IMG/VR virus record: IMGVR_UViG_3300034407_000391
Location: 1 to 21,169 of that record
Direction: 5' to 3' (one strand)
DNA: 21,169 nt
Source: a virus
Below, piece by piece: positions 12,704-20,065 of this stretch (position 1 is the first letter of the stretch; every line of letters begins with the position of its first letter). Under the pieces are notes generated by a model. The model was given only the letters and a program-made list of their open reading frames with translations, was not told the origin of the DNA and ran no database searches. Position numbers and translations under genes: made by a program.

Positions 12704-14799
12704 TGGGATTTTCAAGAAAGGACTATAAAAAGGCAGTACGTTCACAGAAGAGGGCTGTTGCCAGGGCACTGCGCAAGAGCAGGATTGAAAATAAAGATCG
12801 CAAGAAAGCGCAGCAAAAGAAATCTGAACCTGCAAATGCACAAAAACGCAGCGACGAAGCGATCAGCACAACAAAACAAGCACGTAAGACTGGTTCGACT
12901 GGTCAAGAGCAGTCAGTCGCAACACCTGGGGACATCGTTCCGATTGTGTTTGGCAAGCGTGGGCCGCAGGCTTCGCAAGACAACAATGTGGTGGGCGGAG
13001 TTTGGCTACAGCCCGACAAAATCAAACAGGCTTCTTATAACTTCACGGGGATCTTTTTGTATGCGATAAGCCAAGGCGAAATTGTCTCAACGCCCAGCGC
13101 CCCGACAACATATATAGGTGATCTGTCATTAACGGCCCGTGGTGGAACCATTCCAACGCTGACTAATTATTACAGTTCAGTCTCTACGATGTCGTCTGCG
13201 CCAAATGTTTGCCCGATCACTAGCGGCAAAATTTTCTGTGACCCTGATACTGTAAGTTTTATCAATCACGTGCAGACAAAAAGCGGATACAAGAATTATC
13301 TACCTGATCACTACAATCTTTATTACAACGAATTTGAGCTAACTATTGGCTCAGGAGATACAACAAACACAACGTTTGAGATTCCCGGCACGACATTAAG
13401 GGTTTGGGAGGTTCAAACGGGAGATGACAGAACAAGCAATTATTGGACTGCTGTAGGTTTAACACCAGCAACGACAACTTTTTTGGTAAATAATGAGCTA
13501 ACCGATGACGACCCGCCTGAGGATACGGGACGCGCAGTTGGCACTATTTTTAATTTCTACAACATTGCCATCGGGCAGTATGAGGCGCCAACCAAGGATG
13601 ATGCAAACCCTGCATTTAGAGCCTATTACACGGCTTTCGGTTCATCTGCAGAAGATGAGCCGGTCGCGTTTGAATATGGCGCAGGCACTGTAAACACACA
13701 GACTGATTCGTCTGAGGCTGCTACCGATGACACGCTTGGCGGTTGTGTCACTGAAGTGCATCTATCGGCCGTAGCAGATCCAAGCAACTTTGATTCAAGC
13801 TACGACTTTACAGATTACGCGGACATCACTTTTTTAGAGATTCAAGGCAATATCTACGACGAAAGCAATGCGTTAGAGGGGCAATACAACACCACAACAC
13901 GCCAGCTTTCCGTTCTGATTGAAGAGGGCGTCAAAGTGCCTTTGTATAGTTCTGGCAGTCCAGGTTCAACTGGCTCCAGCCATCAGTTTGTTGACTTGGC
14001 GATGTATCTGTTTGTTATCAACAAGCGGCTCATTGCGGGGACCACAGCTGACATTGCGTCACCAGTTGACACGTCTAACCTTCAATCACTGGCAACATTT
14101 AACGCCAATTTTGGACTGTTTTTCAATGGAATCATTGAACAGAGCGTAAACATCATTGATTTCATATCAACGATGTCACCGTACTTTTTCATGTCTTTTG
14201 TCACGGAAAATGGCAGATATGCTTTCAAGCCAATTCTTCCGCTGAGTGGTGACAACATCGACACAGGTGCGCTCAGTCCGACCAAGACATTTACAGATTC
14301 AGATATTATTCCGGGAAGTTTTGAAAAAGATTATGTCGAGGCAGAAGAGCGCAAGGATGTTCAAGTTTCTATAGTTTTTCGCGAAACCAAAAAGTTCCGT
14401 GTTGGCCTGCAGAAATCAACGCAGATTAGATATTCAGACGTTGATGCTGACGTAAGAATGATTCAGTACGACATGACTGACTGCTGCGTTACCGGCAAGC
14501 ATGCCAGGAATTTTGCAAAGTTGCAGCTCGCGACTAGAAGGCATTCGACTCATTCAATCTCCTTTGACACCCCGCTGCTAACGAGCAGCCTTTCCATCAA
14601 CGACATCATCAAGGTTCAGCGTGTTCGCAAAAACAATGTCGGAGATGACCGGACAGAGTCTGATCACTACCAGGTGACTTCAATAGGCCATGGATCGGAT
14701 GGCATCACGACGATTGCGGCCATGCACTTTCCATTAAATGGCTCTAATGTTTCAAAGATTAGCGATGATGTTGTGAACGGGAGTTTTGATTTTATCTAA
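12703..14799 (+). CDS. Tail hub / tail-tip protein (gpJ-like position)
   Basis: The 698-residue product has a very basic N-terminus (residues 1-60, rich in Lys, Arg and Gln), then the phage hub motif GDIVPIVFGKR near residue 76 with a following GVWLQPDKI. A central region carries long Thr/Ser/Asn-rich strands, and residues of about 480-560 contain FISTMSPYFFMSFVTENGRY, then FTDSDIIPGSF, EKDYVEAEERKDVQVSIVFR and FRVGLQKSTQIRYSDVD, a set of motifs recurrent in tail hubs of marine phages. The ending (KVQRVRKNNVG...YQVTSIGHGSDGITTIAAM) is also hub-like. It begins in a TGATG overlap and ends in TAATG. Hub proteins trigger ejection and anchor fibres. Confidence 0.72.
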   Translation: MGFSRKDYKKAVRSQKRAVARALRKSRIENKDRKKAQQKKSEPANAQKRSDEAISTTKQARKTGSTGQEQSVATPGDIVPIVFGKRGPQASQDNNVVGGVWLQPDKIKQASYNFTGIFLYAISQGEIVSTPSAPTTYIGDLSLTARGGTIPTLTNYYSSVSTMSSAPNVCPITSGKIFCDPDTVSFINHVQTKSGYKNYLPDHYNLYYNEFELTIGSGDTTNTTFEIPGTTLRVWEVQTGDDRTSNYWTAVGLTPATTTFLVNNELTDDDPPEDTGRAVGTIFNFYNIAIGQYEAPTKDDANPAFRAYYTAFGSSAEDEPVAFEYGAGTVNTQTDSSEAATDDTLGGCVTEVHLSAVADPSNFDSSYDFTDYADITFLEIQGNIYDESNALEGQYNTTTRQLSVLIEEGVKVPLYSSGSPGSTGSSHQFVDLAMYLFVINKRLIAGTTADIASPVDTSNLQSLATFNANFGLFFNGIIEQSVNIIDFISTMSPYFFMSFVTENGRYAFKPILPLSGDNIDTGALSPTKTFTDSDIIPGSFEKDYVEAEERKDVQVSIVFRETKKFRVGLQKSTQIRYSDVDADVRMIQYDMTDCCVTGKHARNFAKLQLATRRHSTHSISFDTPLLTSSLSINDIIKVQRVRKNNVGDDRTESDHYQVTSIGHGSDGITTIAAMHFPLNGSNVSKISDDVVNGSFDFI

Positions 14800-15176
14800 T
14801 GGCTACCTTTCCCTCTATCACTCCCAACGCCCGGTCTTTTGCCTTGGGTGACTTCCCAGGCACACGCCACGAAGGTGTATCTGGAGTTGGAGTCAGCTTT
14901 CTTTTTAATAGCAGTGACCTTGTCAATCAAGTCTTAAGCTTGACCTACGTGGCAATCACTGAGGCGCAGCAAAAGTTGATCACGGATCATTTTGTTGGAC
15001 AAGAAAGTGGTTTAATACCGTTTGATCTGCCTAGCGAGATTTGGGCAGGTTATTCAGCAGTGCCGGTTAGCTCTTCAAATTATCAGTGGCGCTACGCAGA
15101 ATCTCTGCAGGTTGAGCCAGGGGGGATTACGGGCCGTTTCAACATTACCGTGCAGTTGGTCGCTGTTCCTACTTAA
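14799..15176 (+). CDS. Small distal tail protein, gpM-like (paralogue 1)
   Basis: The 125-residue product opens MATFPSITPNARSFALGDFP and follows the lambda gpM-type plan: a strand with a conserved FPSI, a G-F block, a Leu-rich strand (VLSLTYVAITEAQQ), an FxxQESGLIPFDLPSEIW segment and a WRYAES strand, ending in VQLVAVPT. It is a paralogue of the next gene. It lies directly after the hub with a one-base overlap. Such proteins form part of the tail-tip ring, and the pairing with a second copy may reflect two different binding surfaces. Only the overall pattern, not an alignment, supports gpM similarity. Confidence 0.62.
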   Translation: MATFPSITPNARSFALGDFPGTRHEGVSGVGVSFLFNSSDLVNQVLSLTYVAITEAQQKLITDHFVGQESGLIPFDLPSEIWAGYSAVPVSSSNYQWRYAESLQVEPGGITGRFNITVQLVAVPT

Positions 15177-15178
15177 CA

Positions 15179-15685
15179 ATGGCAAGCATTTTCCCCTCAA
15201 TCTCGCCAAGCGTCCGTGTTTACTCAAGCGGCAGCTTTGCAATAGTCAACCGCTCTAGCTCTGACGGTTCCTACAACGCTTTTCGCAGAGGCAGTCGCCA
15301 GGTGGGGCAAGCCCTACAGCTCAAGTTTTCACACTTGACTGAAGAGAAGATGGATTTAATACGTTTGCACTATCTAGACAGAAAAGGCACTTTTGATTTT
15401 TTCATCGCTTCCCCTGCTTTGTGGGGCGATTACAGCACTGATCCGCCAGTCCCCTTGCTGGGAAACACCGTATGGCGTTTTGCCGATGCGCCAGTTATTC
15501 AAGACGTTTCTTTTGACCGTTTTGACGTATCGGTCAACCTAGTAAGTCACGCTGTTCTGCAAGGCGATCTCCTCAGCATTGGGGTGCAGGCTCCAGACTC
15601 AGGGGCTACAGACGCCGATTACATCTATGATGGCGGTCAGGCTTCGACGACCCACGCATACAACGTTGACGCTGGTGCATCATGA
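15179..15685 (+). CDS. Distal tail protein, gpM-like (paralogue 2, with C-terminal extension)
   Basis: Residues 1-125 follow the same plan as the preceding gene: MASIFPSISPSVRVYSSGSF, a Leu-rich strand (LQLKFSHLTEEKMDLIRLHY), a FDFFIASPALWGDYS segment, a VWRFADAPVIQDVSFDRFDV strand. Both share the FPSIxPxxR opening, the helix-like T/E segment, the PxxWxxYS motif and the WRxA strand. An additional tail of about 43 residues (DLLSIGVQAPDSGATDADY onward) is acidic and aromatic, and could anchor the next fibre protein. The gene starts two nt after the first copy stops and overlaps the next gene by four. Likely a tandem duplication that has diverged. Confidence 0.62.
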   Translation: MASIFPSISPSVRVYSSGSFAIVNRSSSDGSYNAFRRGSRQVGQALQLKFSHLTEEKMDLIRLHYLDRKGTFDFFIASPALWGDYSTDPPVPLLGNTVWRFADAPVIQDVSFDRFDVSVNLVSHAVLQGDLLSIGVQAPDSGATDADYIYDGGQASTTHAYNVDAGAS

Positions 15686-16914
15686 CCATTCAACTCAGCA
15701 CATTGATGCAACAGCGGCGCGATACCGCCGCCAACTGGACAAGCAACAACCCGACCCTGAAGGACGGAGAAATCGGATATGAAAAAGACACAGGATATTT
15801 GAAGGTTGGCGACGGATCGACTGCATGGACTTCGCTTGATTACATCGACGGCACAAAGGTCAGCGCATATCCACTGGCAACGGCTGATATTGCGGATGAC
15901 GCCATAACAGCGGCAAAGCTGGCAGACACGGCTGTTACTGCGGGTTCTTACACAACCGCAGACATCACGATTGATGCGCAGGGCCGCATTACTGCAGCAT
16001 CTTCAGGCTCGATTTCAGCTGATGAGATTGCTGATGGCTCGATTACTTCCGCCAAGCTTGAAGACAACATCACCATCACCGGAAACCTTACTGTCAACGG
16101 CACAACAACGACAGTCAACAGCACAACACTGACTGTTGACGATAAAAACATCGAGCTGGGCAGTGTTGCCACTCCGACTGATGTTACGGCAGACGGCGGG
16201 GGCATCACACTTAAGGGCGCTACGGATCACACCATTGTTTGGACTAACAGTACTGACAGCTGGGACTTTTCCGAACACGTCAACATTGCAAGCGGCAAAG
16301 AGTTCCGCATTGCAGGGACAAAAGTTCTCGACGCGACCAGCTTGGGCAGTGCCGTCGTCACTTCAAGTCTGACCAGTGTTGGCACGATTGCGACTGGCGT
16401 TTGGAATGGCACCCCGATTGCAACTGCTTACATCGCAGACGATGCGGTAACTGCGGACAAGTTGGCAGATACGGGTGTGACAGGCACCAGTTATGGATCA
16501 GCATCGCAGGTTCCCACTTTCACTGTTGATGCACAAGGTCGCTTGACTGCTGCGGCAGATGTTGCCGTTGCTGTAGGCGCATCGGCAATTACAAGCGGGA
16601 CGCTTGCGGTTGACCGTGGTGGCACTGGAACGGGCACTTATGTGGACGGCCAACTGCTGATTGGCAACAGCACAGGCAACACCCTGACAAAAGCCACGCT
16701 GACAGGCGGCACCGGAATCTCGATCACCAACGGTGGCGGCAGCATCAGCATTGCAAGCTCCGGCGCGACTGGCCCTGTTCTTGAGAACTTGCAGGCGATC
16801 AGTACGAATTACACATTGACCAGCAACTACAATGCTATTAGTGCTGGCCCTGTCGCTATAGACACGGGCGTAACCGTTACCGTCCCATCCGGGGCACTCT
16901 GGGCAATCGTCTGA
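15682..16914 (+). CDS. Tail fibre protein with Mtd-like N-terminal domain
   Basis: The 410-residue product begins with a repeat-type anchoring domain, MTIQLSTLMQQRRDTAANWT, followed by LKDGEIGYEKDTGYLKVGDG and STAWTSL; this LxxRRDTAANW...GExGYxxDTGxxKxGDGxTxW pattern matches the phage Mtd/hyaluronidase-like N-terminal domain. The body is low in charge and rich in Thr, Ala, Ser and Gly. It holds two copies of an ADDAxTAxKLADTxVT...DAQGRxTAA repeat (residues 70-106 and 251-291) and a 63-residue module (134-196) shared with the next gene. The C-terminus (VDRGGTGTGTYVDGQLLIGN then GGTGISITNGGGSISI) is typical of tail fibres. No catalytic motif. ATG 15682 lies in a 4-nt overlap. Confidence 0.8.
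   Translation: MTIQLSTLMQQRRDTAANWTSNNPTLKDGEIGYEKDTGYLKVGDGSTAWTSLDYIDGTKVSAYPLATADIADDAITAAKLADTAVTAGSYTTADITIDAQGRITAASSGSISADEIADGSITSAKLEDNITITGNLTVNGTTTTVNSTTLTVDDKNIELGSVATPTDVTADGGGITLKGATDHTIVWTNSTDSWDFSEHVNIASGKEFRIAGTKVLDATSLGSAVVTSSLTSVGTIATGVWNGTPIATAYIADDAVTADKLADTGVTGTSYGSASQVPTFTVDAQGRLTAAADVAVAVGASAITSGTLAVDRGGTGTGTYVDGQLLIGNSTGNTLTKATLTGGTGISITNGGGSISIASSGATGPVLENLQAISTNYTLTSNYNAISAGPVAIDTGVTVTVPSGALWAIV
15889..15999 (+). repeat. Fibre internal repeat, copy A
   Basis: Encodes residues 70-106 of the first fibre, with the pattern ADDAITAAKLADT then DAQGRITAA. Copy B lies at 16432-16554. Protein similarity is clear but the bases have drifted at wobble positions. Confidence 0.7.
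16081..16269 (+). repeat. 63-residue fibre module, copy 1
   Basis: Encodes residues 134-196 of the first fibre, from GNLTVNGTTTTVNSTTLTVD to the WDF segment. By eye, 51 of 63 residues match the module at 17044-17232, but many third codon positions differ. Confidence 0.8.
16432..16554 (+). repeat. Fibre internal repeat, copy B
   Basis: Encodes residues 251-291 of the first fibre (ADDAVTADKLADT then DAQGRLTAA); counterpart of 15889-15999, four residues longer in the middle. Confidence 0.7.
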
Positions 16915-16917
16915 ACC

Positions 16918-17784
16918 ATGGCCTTCGGAACACTCAAAGTCGATCAAATCACGACCAGCACCAAAACGGTGACAGTCGATGATTTAACTGAGAGCGCCCT
17001 TCCGCTAGCAGGCGGAACAATCTCAGGGAACCTTACGGTCAGCGGCAACCTGACGGTTGATGGCACGACCACAACGGTCAACAGCTCGACTTTGAGTGTT
17101 GACGACAAGAACATTGAGATTGGCAGCGTTGCCACCCCTTCAGACACGACCGCAGACGGCGGCGGCATCACCCTCAAAGGTGCTACTGACAAAACGCTTA
17201 CCTGGGTCAACTCAACCGATTGCTGGACGTTCAACCAGTCGCTGGATTTAACGGCAGGCTCAGCATCAGCCCCGGCGTTGATTTTTAACGGTGACGTAAA
17301 CACCGGAATCTTTCAGTCGGCTGCTGATGAACTTGCGATCGCAACAGGTGGCACTGAGCGTTTCAAGGTCACGTCAAACGGCGGCATTCACTTCAATAAT
17401 GCCGAACTGATTGAAAAGGCCAACGTCACGGCTGGCAAGCTGAGCGATAACACGGATATTGACCTTGCCGATGGCATGGTTCATTTGTTCACGACAGCTG
17501 AAACAACGACCAGCACGCCGAACATCAGGGTTGATTCTTCAACATCTTTGAACTCGGTGATGGCAGTTGGTGAAGCTATTTCTGTCAGCATTATTGTCAC
17601 GGCTGCTGCGGCGGGTTACTCAGCACAACTCACGATTGATGGCGCAGCAGTGACTGAGAATTGGATCGGCGGATCAGCTCCAAGTGAAGGCGGGTCGAGC
17701 GGGGTTGATATTTACACCTACACAATTATCAAGACGGCATCGGCAACCTTTACTGTCGTCGCCAATCTTTCTAAAACTAGCTGA
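16918..17784 (+). CDS. Second tail fibre protein
   Basis: The 288-residue product opens MAFGTLKVDQITTSTKTVTV, a leader often seen in marine phage fibres. Residues 43-105 repeat the module of the upstream fibre (GNLTVDGTTTTVNSSTLSVD through the WTF segment). A LIFNGDVNTGIFQSAADELA plus TGGTERFKVTSNGGIHFNN block follows, typical of phage fibre and tail-spike shafts. The C-terminal half (GMVHLFTTAETTTSTPNIRV, MAVGEAISVSIIVTAAAAGY, WIGGSAPSEGGSSGVDIYTY, ASATFTVVANLSKTS) is a conserved marine phage domain, probably the receptor-facing or trimerising head. It starts three nt after the previous stop and lacks the Mtd-like anchor, so it may attach through the first fibre. Confidence 0.77.
   Translation: MAFGTLKVDQITTSTKTVTVDDLTESALPLAGGTISGNLTVSGNLTVDGTTTTVNSSTLSVDDKNIEIGSVATPSDTTADGGGITLKGATDKTLTWVNSTDCWTFNQSLDLTAGSASAPALIFNGDVNTGIFQSAADELAIATGGTERFKVTSNGGIHFNNAELIEKANVTAGKLSDNTDIDLADGMVHLFTTAETTTSTPNIRVDSSTSLNSVMAVGEAISVSIIVTAAAAGYSAQLTIDGAAVTENWIGGSAPSEGGSSGVDIYTYTIIKTASATFTVVANLSKTS
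17044..17232 (+). repeat. 63-residue fibre module, copy 2
   Basis: Encodes residues 43-105 of the second fibre; partner of 16081-16269. The substitutions I see are mostly conservative (Asn/Asp, Thr/Ser, Leu/Ile). Confidence 0.8.
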
Positions 17785-17794
17785 GGTCTGACTC

Positions 17795-18727
17795 ATGCTT
17801 AGGGAGTTTTTCAAAAAGGAAAGGCCGCTTCTTGGAATGGCTGGCTTTGGCGGCGGCATCGCTAGCAGGCTTGTTGGTGGTGTCGCTGGAAGCGTGTCTG
17901 GGGGCAATGTTGACGGATTAGAACCTGGCAACGGCTACAAATATCACACGTTCACTTCGCCGGGGACGTTGGTGGTTGTTGGCGATTTCACCATGGAAGT
18001 TCTCATGGTTGCCGGTGGCGGTACTGGTGGATCTGATGGCGGCGCAGGGGGAACTGGCGGTGGCGGCGGCGGTGGATTGTTGTTTGGCTCGCTTGATCTA
18101 ACAACCGGGTCTTATCCGATCAATGTTGGTGCTACGACGGCAGACACTGCAGGCACTCAAGGCAATCCCACAACAGGTTTCGGCGCTACTGCCAATGGCG
18201 GTGGATATGGCGGAGAGGTCGAAGGAGATGGAAACGATGGGGGTTCAGGCGGCGGTGGATCTGCCGGTGGTTCTGTTGGAGCCGGTGGGGATCCAACTCA
18301 AAACCCTCAGCCGTTGCCGTATGGAACGCTGACAGGATTTGGCGGTGCTGGCTCTTCTGGAATTAGTCCACCGGCCAGGATCGGTGGTGGCGGTGGTGGC
18401 GCAGGTGGTGATGCACCACCGCAGCCTGGGACTGCAGTCCCCAGTGGTCCTGGCAAGCAATATCCAAACTTCACGGGACCACTTATTGGGGTTCCCGCGC
18501 TAGCGCCGCTTAGTGGATATTACGCCGGTGGCGGCGGTGGCGGCAGAACTGGCTTAGGCAGCCCTGACGGGTCTGGCGGAGCTGGCAGCCCCGATACCAG
18601 TACAAATGGTTCAGATGGTGTGACAAATAGCGGCGGCGGTGGTGGCGGCGCTTCCAGGTATCCAAGCAATGGCACACACGGTGGAACTGGCGCCTCCGGC
18701 ATCGTTGTTGTGCGTTATGCGGTGTAA
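17795..18727 (+). CDS. Glycine-rich adhesin / receptor-binding tail protein
   Basis: The 310-residue product has a short N-terminal segment (MLREFFKKERPLLGMAGFGG) that could be a tail-attachment peptide, then a beta strand region (YKYHTFTSPGTLVVVGDFTM, EVLMVAGGG) and a long run of glycine-rich motifs (several stretches of five to seven consecutive Gly, many GGxGG) ending in a strict strand GASGIVVVRYAV. The YxFTSPGTxxV...VAGGG...GGGG...GxSGIVVVRY order is a well known phage glycine-rich receptor-binding type, predicted to form polyglycine-II sheets like the phage S16 adhesin. It has the third position among the fibres and is followed by the oxygenases. The loops between Gly runs are likely specificity determinants. 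Confidence 0.8.
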   Translation: MLREFFKKERPLLGMAGFGGGIASRLVGGVAGSVSGGNVDGLEPGNGYKYHTFTSPGTLVVVGDFTMEVLMVAGGGTGGSDGGAGGTGGGGGGGLLFGSLDLTTGSYPINVGATTADTAGTQGNPTTGFGATANGGGYGGEVEGDGNDGGSGGGGSAGGSVGAGGDPTQNPQPLPYGTLTGFGGAGSSGISPPARIGGGGGGAGGDAPPQPGTAVPSGPGKQYPNFTGPLIGVPALAPLSGYYAGGGGGGRTGLGSPDGSGGAGSPDTSTNGSDGVTNSGGGGGGASRYPSNGTHGGTGASGIVVVRYAV

Positions 18728-18730
18728 TTC

Positions 18731-18759
18731 TGGGAAGGATTGCACGCTTGGCATACAAT
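18731..18759 (+). promoter_or_regulatory. Weak candidate promoter before the oxygenases
   Basis: TACAAT at 18754-18759 matches the -10 consensus in five of six; a poor -35 (TGGGAA, three of six) lies 17 bp upstream at 18731-18736. The 55-base gap between adhesin and oxygenase is one of the wider plus-strand gaps, so a promoter here is plausible but not convincing. Confidence 0.28.
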
Positions 18760-18765
18760 AGGGCT

Positions 18766-18778
18766 GAATAAGTTATTC
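18766..18778. promoter_or_regulatory. Perfect palindrome GAATAA-G-TTATTC upstream of the first oxygenase
   Basis: GAATAA (18766-18771) is mirrored by TTATTC (18773-18778) around one G, ending four bases before ATG 18783. It could be an operator just downstream of the candidate -10 or a small mRNA structure; nothing shows a bound protein. No T-run follows, so it is not a terminator. Confidence 0.4.
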
Positions 18779-18782
18779 CTAC

Positions 18783-19403
18783 ATGGCATTTCAGTCGGTC
18801 TGGTACTTTAGCGACCTGCCTGAAGAGATAGTCAGCATCATCGAGAAAGATCTGTCTAAAAGTTTTGGTGACAAGATGGCAGATTCAAAGCTTTATGGAG
18901 ATGCGCTGAACAAAGAGAAGCGTGACTCGCAAAACGCATGGATCCCTACAACACATTGGGTCAGCGGGTTTTTGTGGCATTACATCCAACGCGCAAACCG
19001 TGAAAACTTCCTATATGACCTGAGGTGTATCGACGGCGAATCGATTCAATACACTCGTTATGGAGAAGGGCAATTTTATGGATGGCACAACGACGCAGGG
19101 CTTGCCAATCAATACAAGCCGGTCTCTATTGGAAACCGCGTCGGAGGGCTTGGGCAAGACTTTTTGAATGAAAGCATTGAGATGGTCAGAAAGCTTTCGT
19201 TTGTGGTTCAGTTGTCTGACGCAGAGGATTATGAGGGCGGAAACCTGCAGCTGCTAGACGAGGCTGGTAAAGCGTATATTGCACCAAGAAAACGTGGCAC
19301 TGTGATCTTGTTTGATTCAAGAACGCAACATCGCGTGCAGAAGGTCAAGAAAGGCGTCCGCAAATCGCTTGTGGGCTGGACTGTGGGACCGCGCTGGAAG
19401 TGA
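18783..19403 (+). CDS. 2OG-Fe(II) oxygenase, prolyl-hydroxylase-like
   Basis: These enzymes use 2-oxoglutarate, O2 and Fe(II) to hydroxylate proteins, nucleic acids or small molecules. The 206-residue product has the whole active site: QYTRYGEGQFYGWHNDAG gives H102-x-D104, a KLSFVVQLSDAEDYEGGNLQ strand pair follows (EGGxLxL), then GTVILFDSRTQHRVQKVKKG gives distal H183, and R193 ten residues later is the 2-oxoglutarate anchor. This order (YGxGxxYxxHxD...LSxxVxLxDxxxYxGGxL...GxxxxFxSxxxHxVxxVxxGxRxSLxxW) matches the PKHD-type/Fe2OG family common in cyanophages. Length is normal. No Shine-Dalgarno is visible. The substrate is unknown. The overlap of its stop with the next gene's GTG suggests the two enzymes are co-translated. 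Confidence 0.9.
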   Translation: MAFQSVWYFSDLPEEIVSIIEKDLSKSFGDKMADSKLYGDALNKEKRDSQNAWIPTTHWVSGFLWHYIQRANRENFLYDLRCIDGESIQYTRYGEGQFYGWHNDAGLANQYKPVSIGNRVGGLGQDFLNESIEMVRKLSFVVQLSDAEDYEGGNLQLLDEAGKAYIAPRKRGTVILFDSRTQHRVQKVKKGVRKSLVGWTVGPRWK

Positions 19404-19405
19404 AC

Positions 19406-20035
19406 ATGCAGAAACTACCGGCATCAACACAAAACCGGAACTTTGAAAGAGACGGCTTTTTGTTAGCAAGAGGGCTCTGGGACCCAGCGGAGCTAAAGGA
19501 TTCGATCCCTGAAAAATCAGGCCAATACAACTACGGGGACGGGAAGTCTAAAAACTTCACTTTCAACCCTGAAGAGAACCAAGTCAACGGTTCGGCGTCA
19601 CGCTATTGGCACCCCAAATACCGCCAGATCCACACCGGAATCAGGCAGGAGATTGAGAAGCGCATCGGGCGCAAACTTTTCAACACTTACTACTACGACC
19701 GCTTTTATTTTCCAGGTCAAGAACTTGCAAAGCATGTAGACCGTGATGCGTGTGAAATATCAGTCACTGTTCATGTCAGCACCAACCTGAAAGGGGCTGA
19801 TGCTGATTGGCCGATTTGTATTGAATCGCCTGACGGGCGAGAGCATAAGGTATCGCTCAAGCCTGGGGATGGCTTGATTTACAAGGGTTGCCATCAAAAT
19901 CACTGGCGCGAAAAAATGCCAGGGCCAACGGGCTGGCGTGCCTTTGGGCGTCGTCTCTATTATCACCAGATCTTTTTTCACTATTGCTTACAAGACGGCT
20001 ACCGGGCACATTGCGCCTGGGATCGCGCCCGATAG
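19406..20035 (+). CDS. Second 2OG-Fe(II) oxygenase-like protein
   Basis: ATG 19406 is preferred because GGAAG lies five bases upstream; a GTG at 19400 overlapping the preceding stop is the alternative. Counting from the ATG the 209-residue product has a QELAKHVDRDACEISVTVHV segment with H110-x-D112, then a WPICIESPDGREHKVSLKPG strand region and GDGLIYKGCHQNHWRE with distal H166 (HWRE). This HxDRxACEISxT...WPI...LxPGDxxxYxGxxxxHWR order matches a distinct cyanobacterial and cyanophage dioxygenase group, different from the upstream enzyme. A basic 2-oxoglutarate anchor after H166 is not certain. The C-terminus (YYHQIFFHYCLQDGYRAHC) is His/Tyr/Cys-rich. Function and substrate unknown. Confidence 0.8.
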   Translation: MQKLPASTQNRNFERDGFLLARGLWDPAELKDSIPEKSGQYNYGDGKSKNFTFNPEENQVNGSASRYWHPKYRQIHTGIRQEIEKRIGRKLFNTYYYDRFYFPGQELAKHVDRDACEISVTVHVSTNLKGADADWPICIESPDGREHKVSLKPGDGLIYKGCHQNHWREKMPGPTGWRAFGRRLYYHQIFFHYCLQDGYRAHCAWDRAR

Positions 20036-20037
20036 GG

Positions 20038-20054
20038 TTAGGGCTTGAGCCTAA
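20038..20054. other. Small imperfect hairpin after the second oxygenase
   Basis: TTAGG-G-C and GCCTAA pair around TTGA with one bulged G. No T-run follows, so it is not a terminator. If the alternative TTG start at 20045 of the next gene were used, it would sit in the loop. Chance occurrence cannot be excluded. Confidence 0.22.
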
Positions 20055-20065
20055 GCACTGGCCTA

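Noticed and set aside
15682-18727. Possible diversity-generating retroelement target in the fibres
   Set aside because: The Mtd-like N-terminal domain is shared with DGR targets, but no reverse transcriptase, template repeat or variable repeat with adenine-specific changes is seen here.
20033-20043. TAGGGTTAGGG resembles a telomere-type repeat
   Set aside because: Only two units, part of a stop codon and a small hairpin; no reason to expect telomeres in this phage type.
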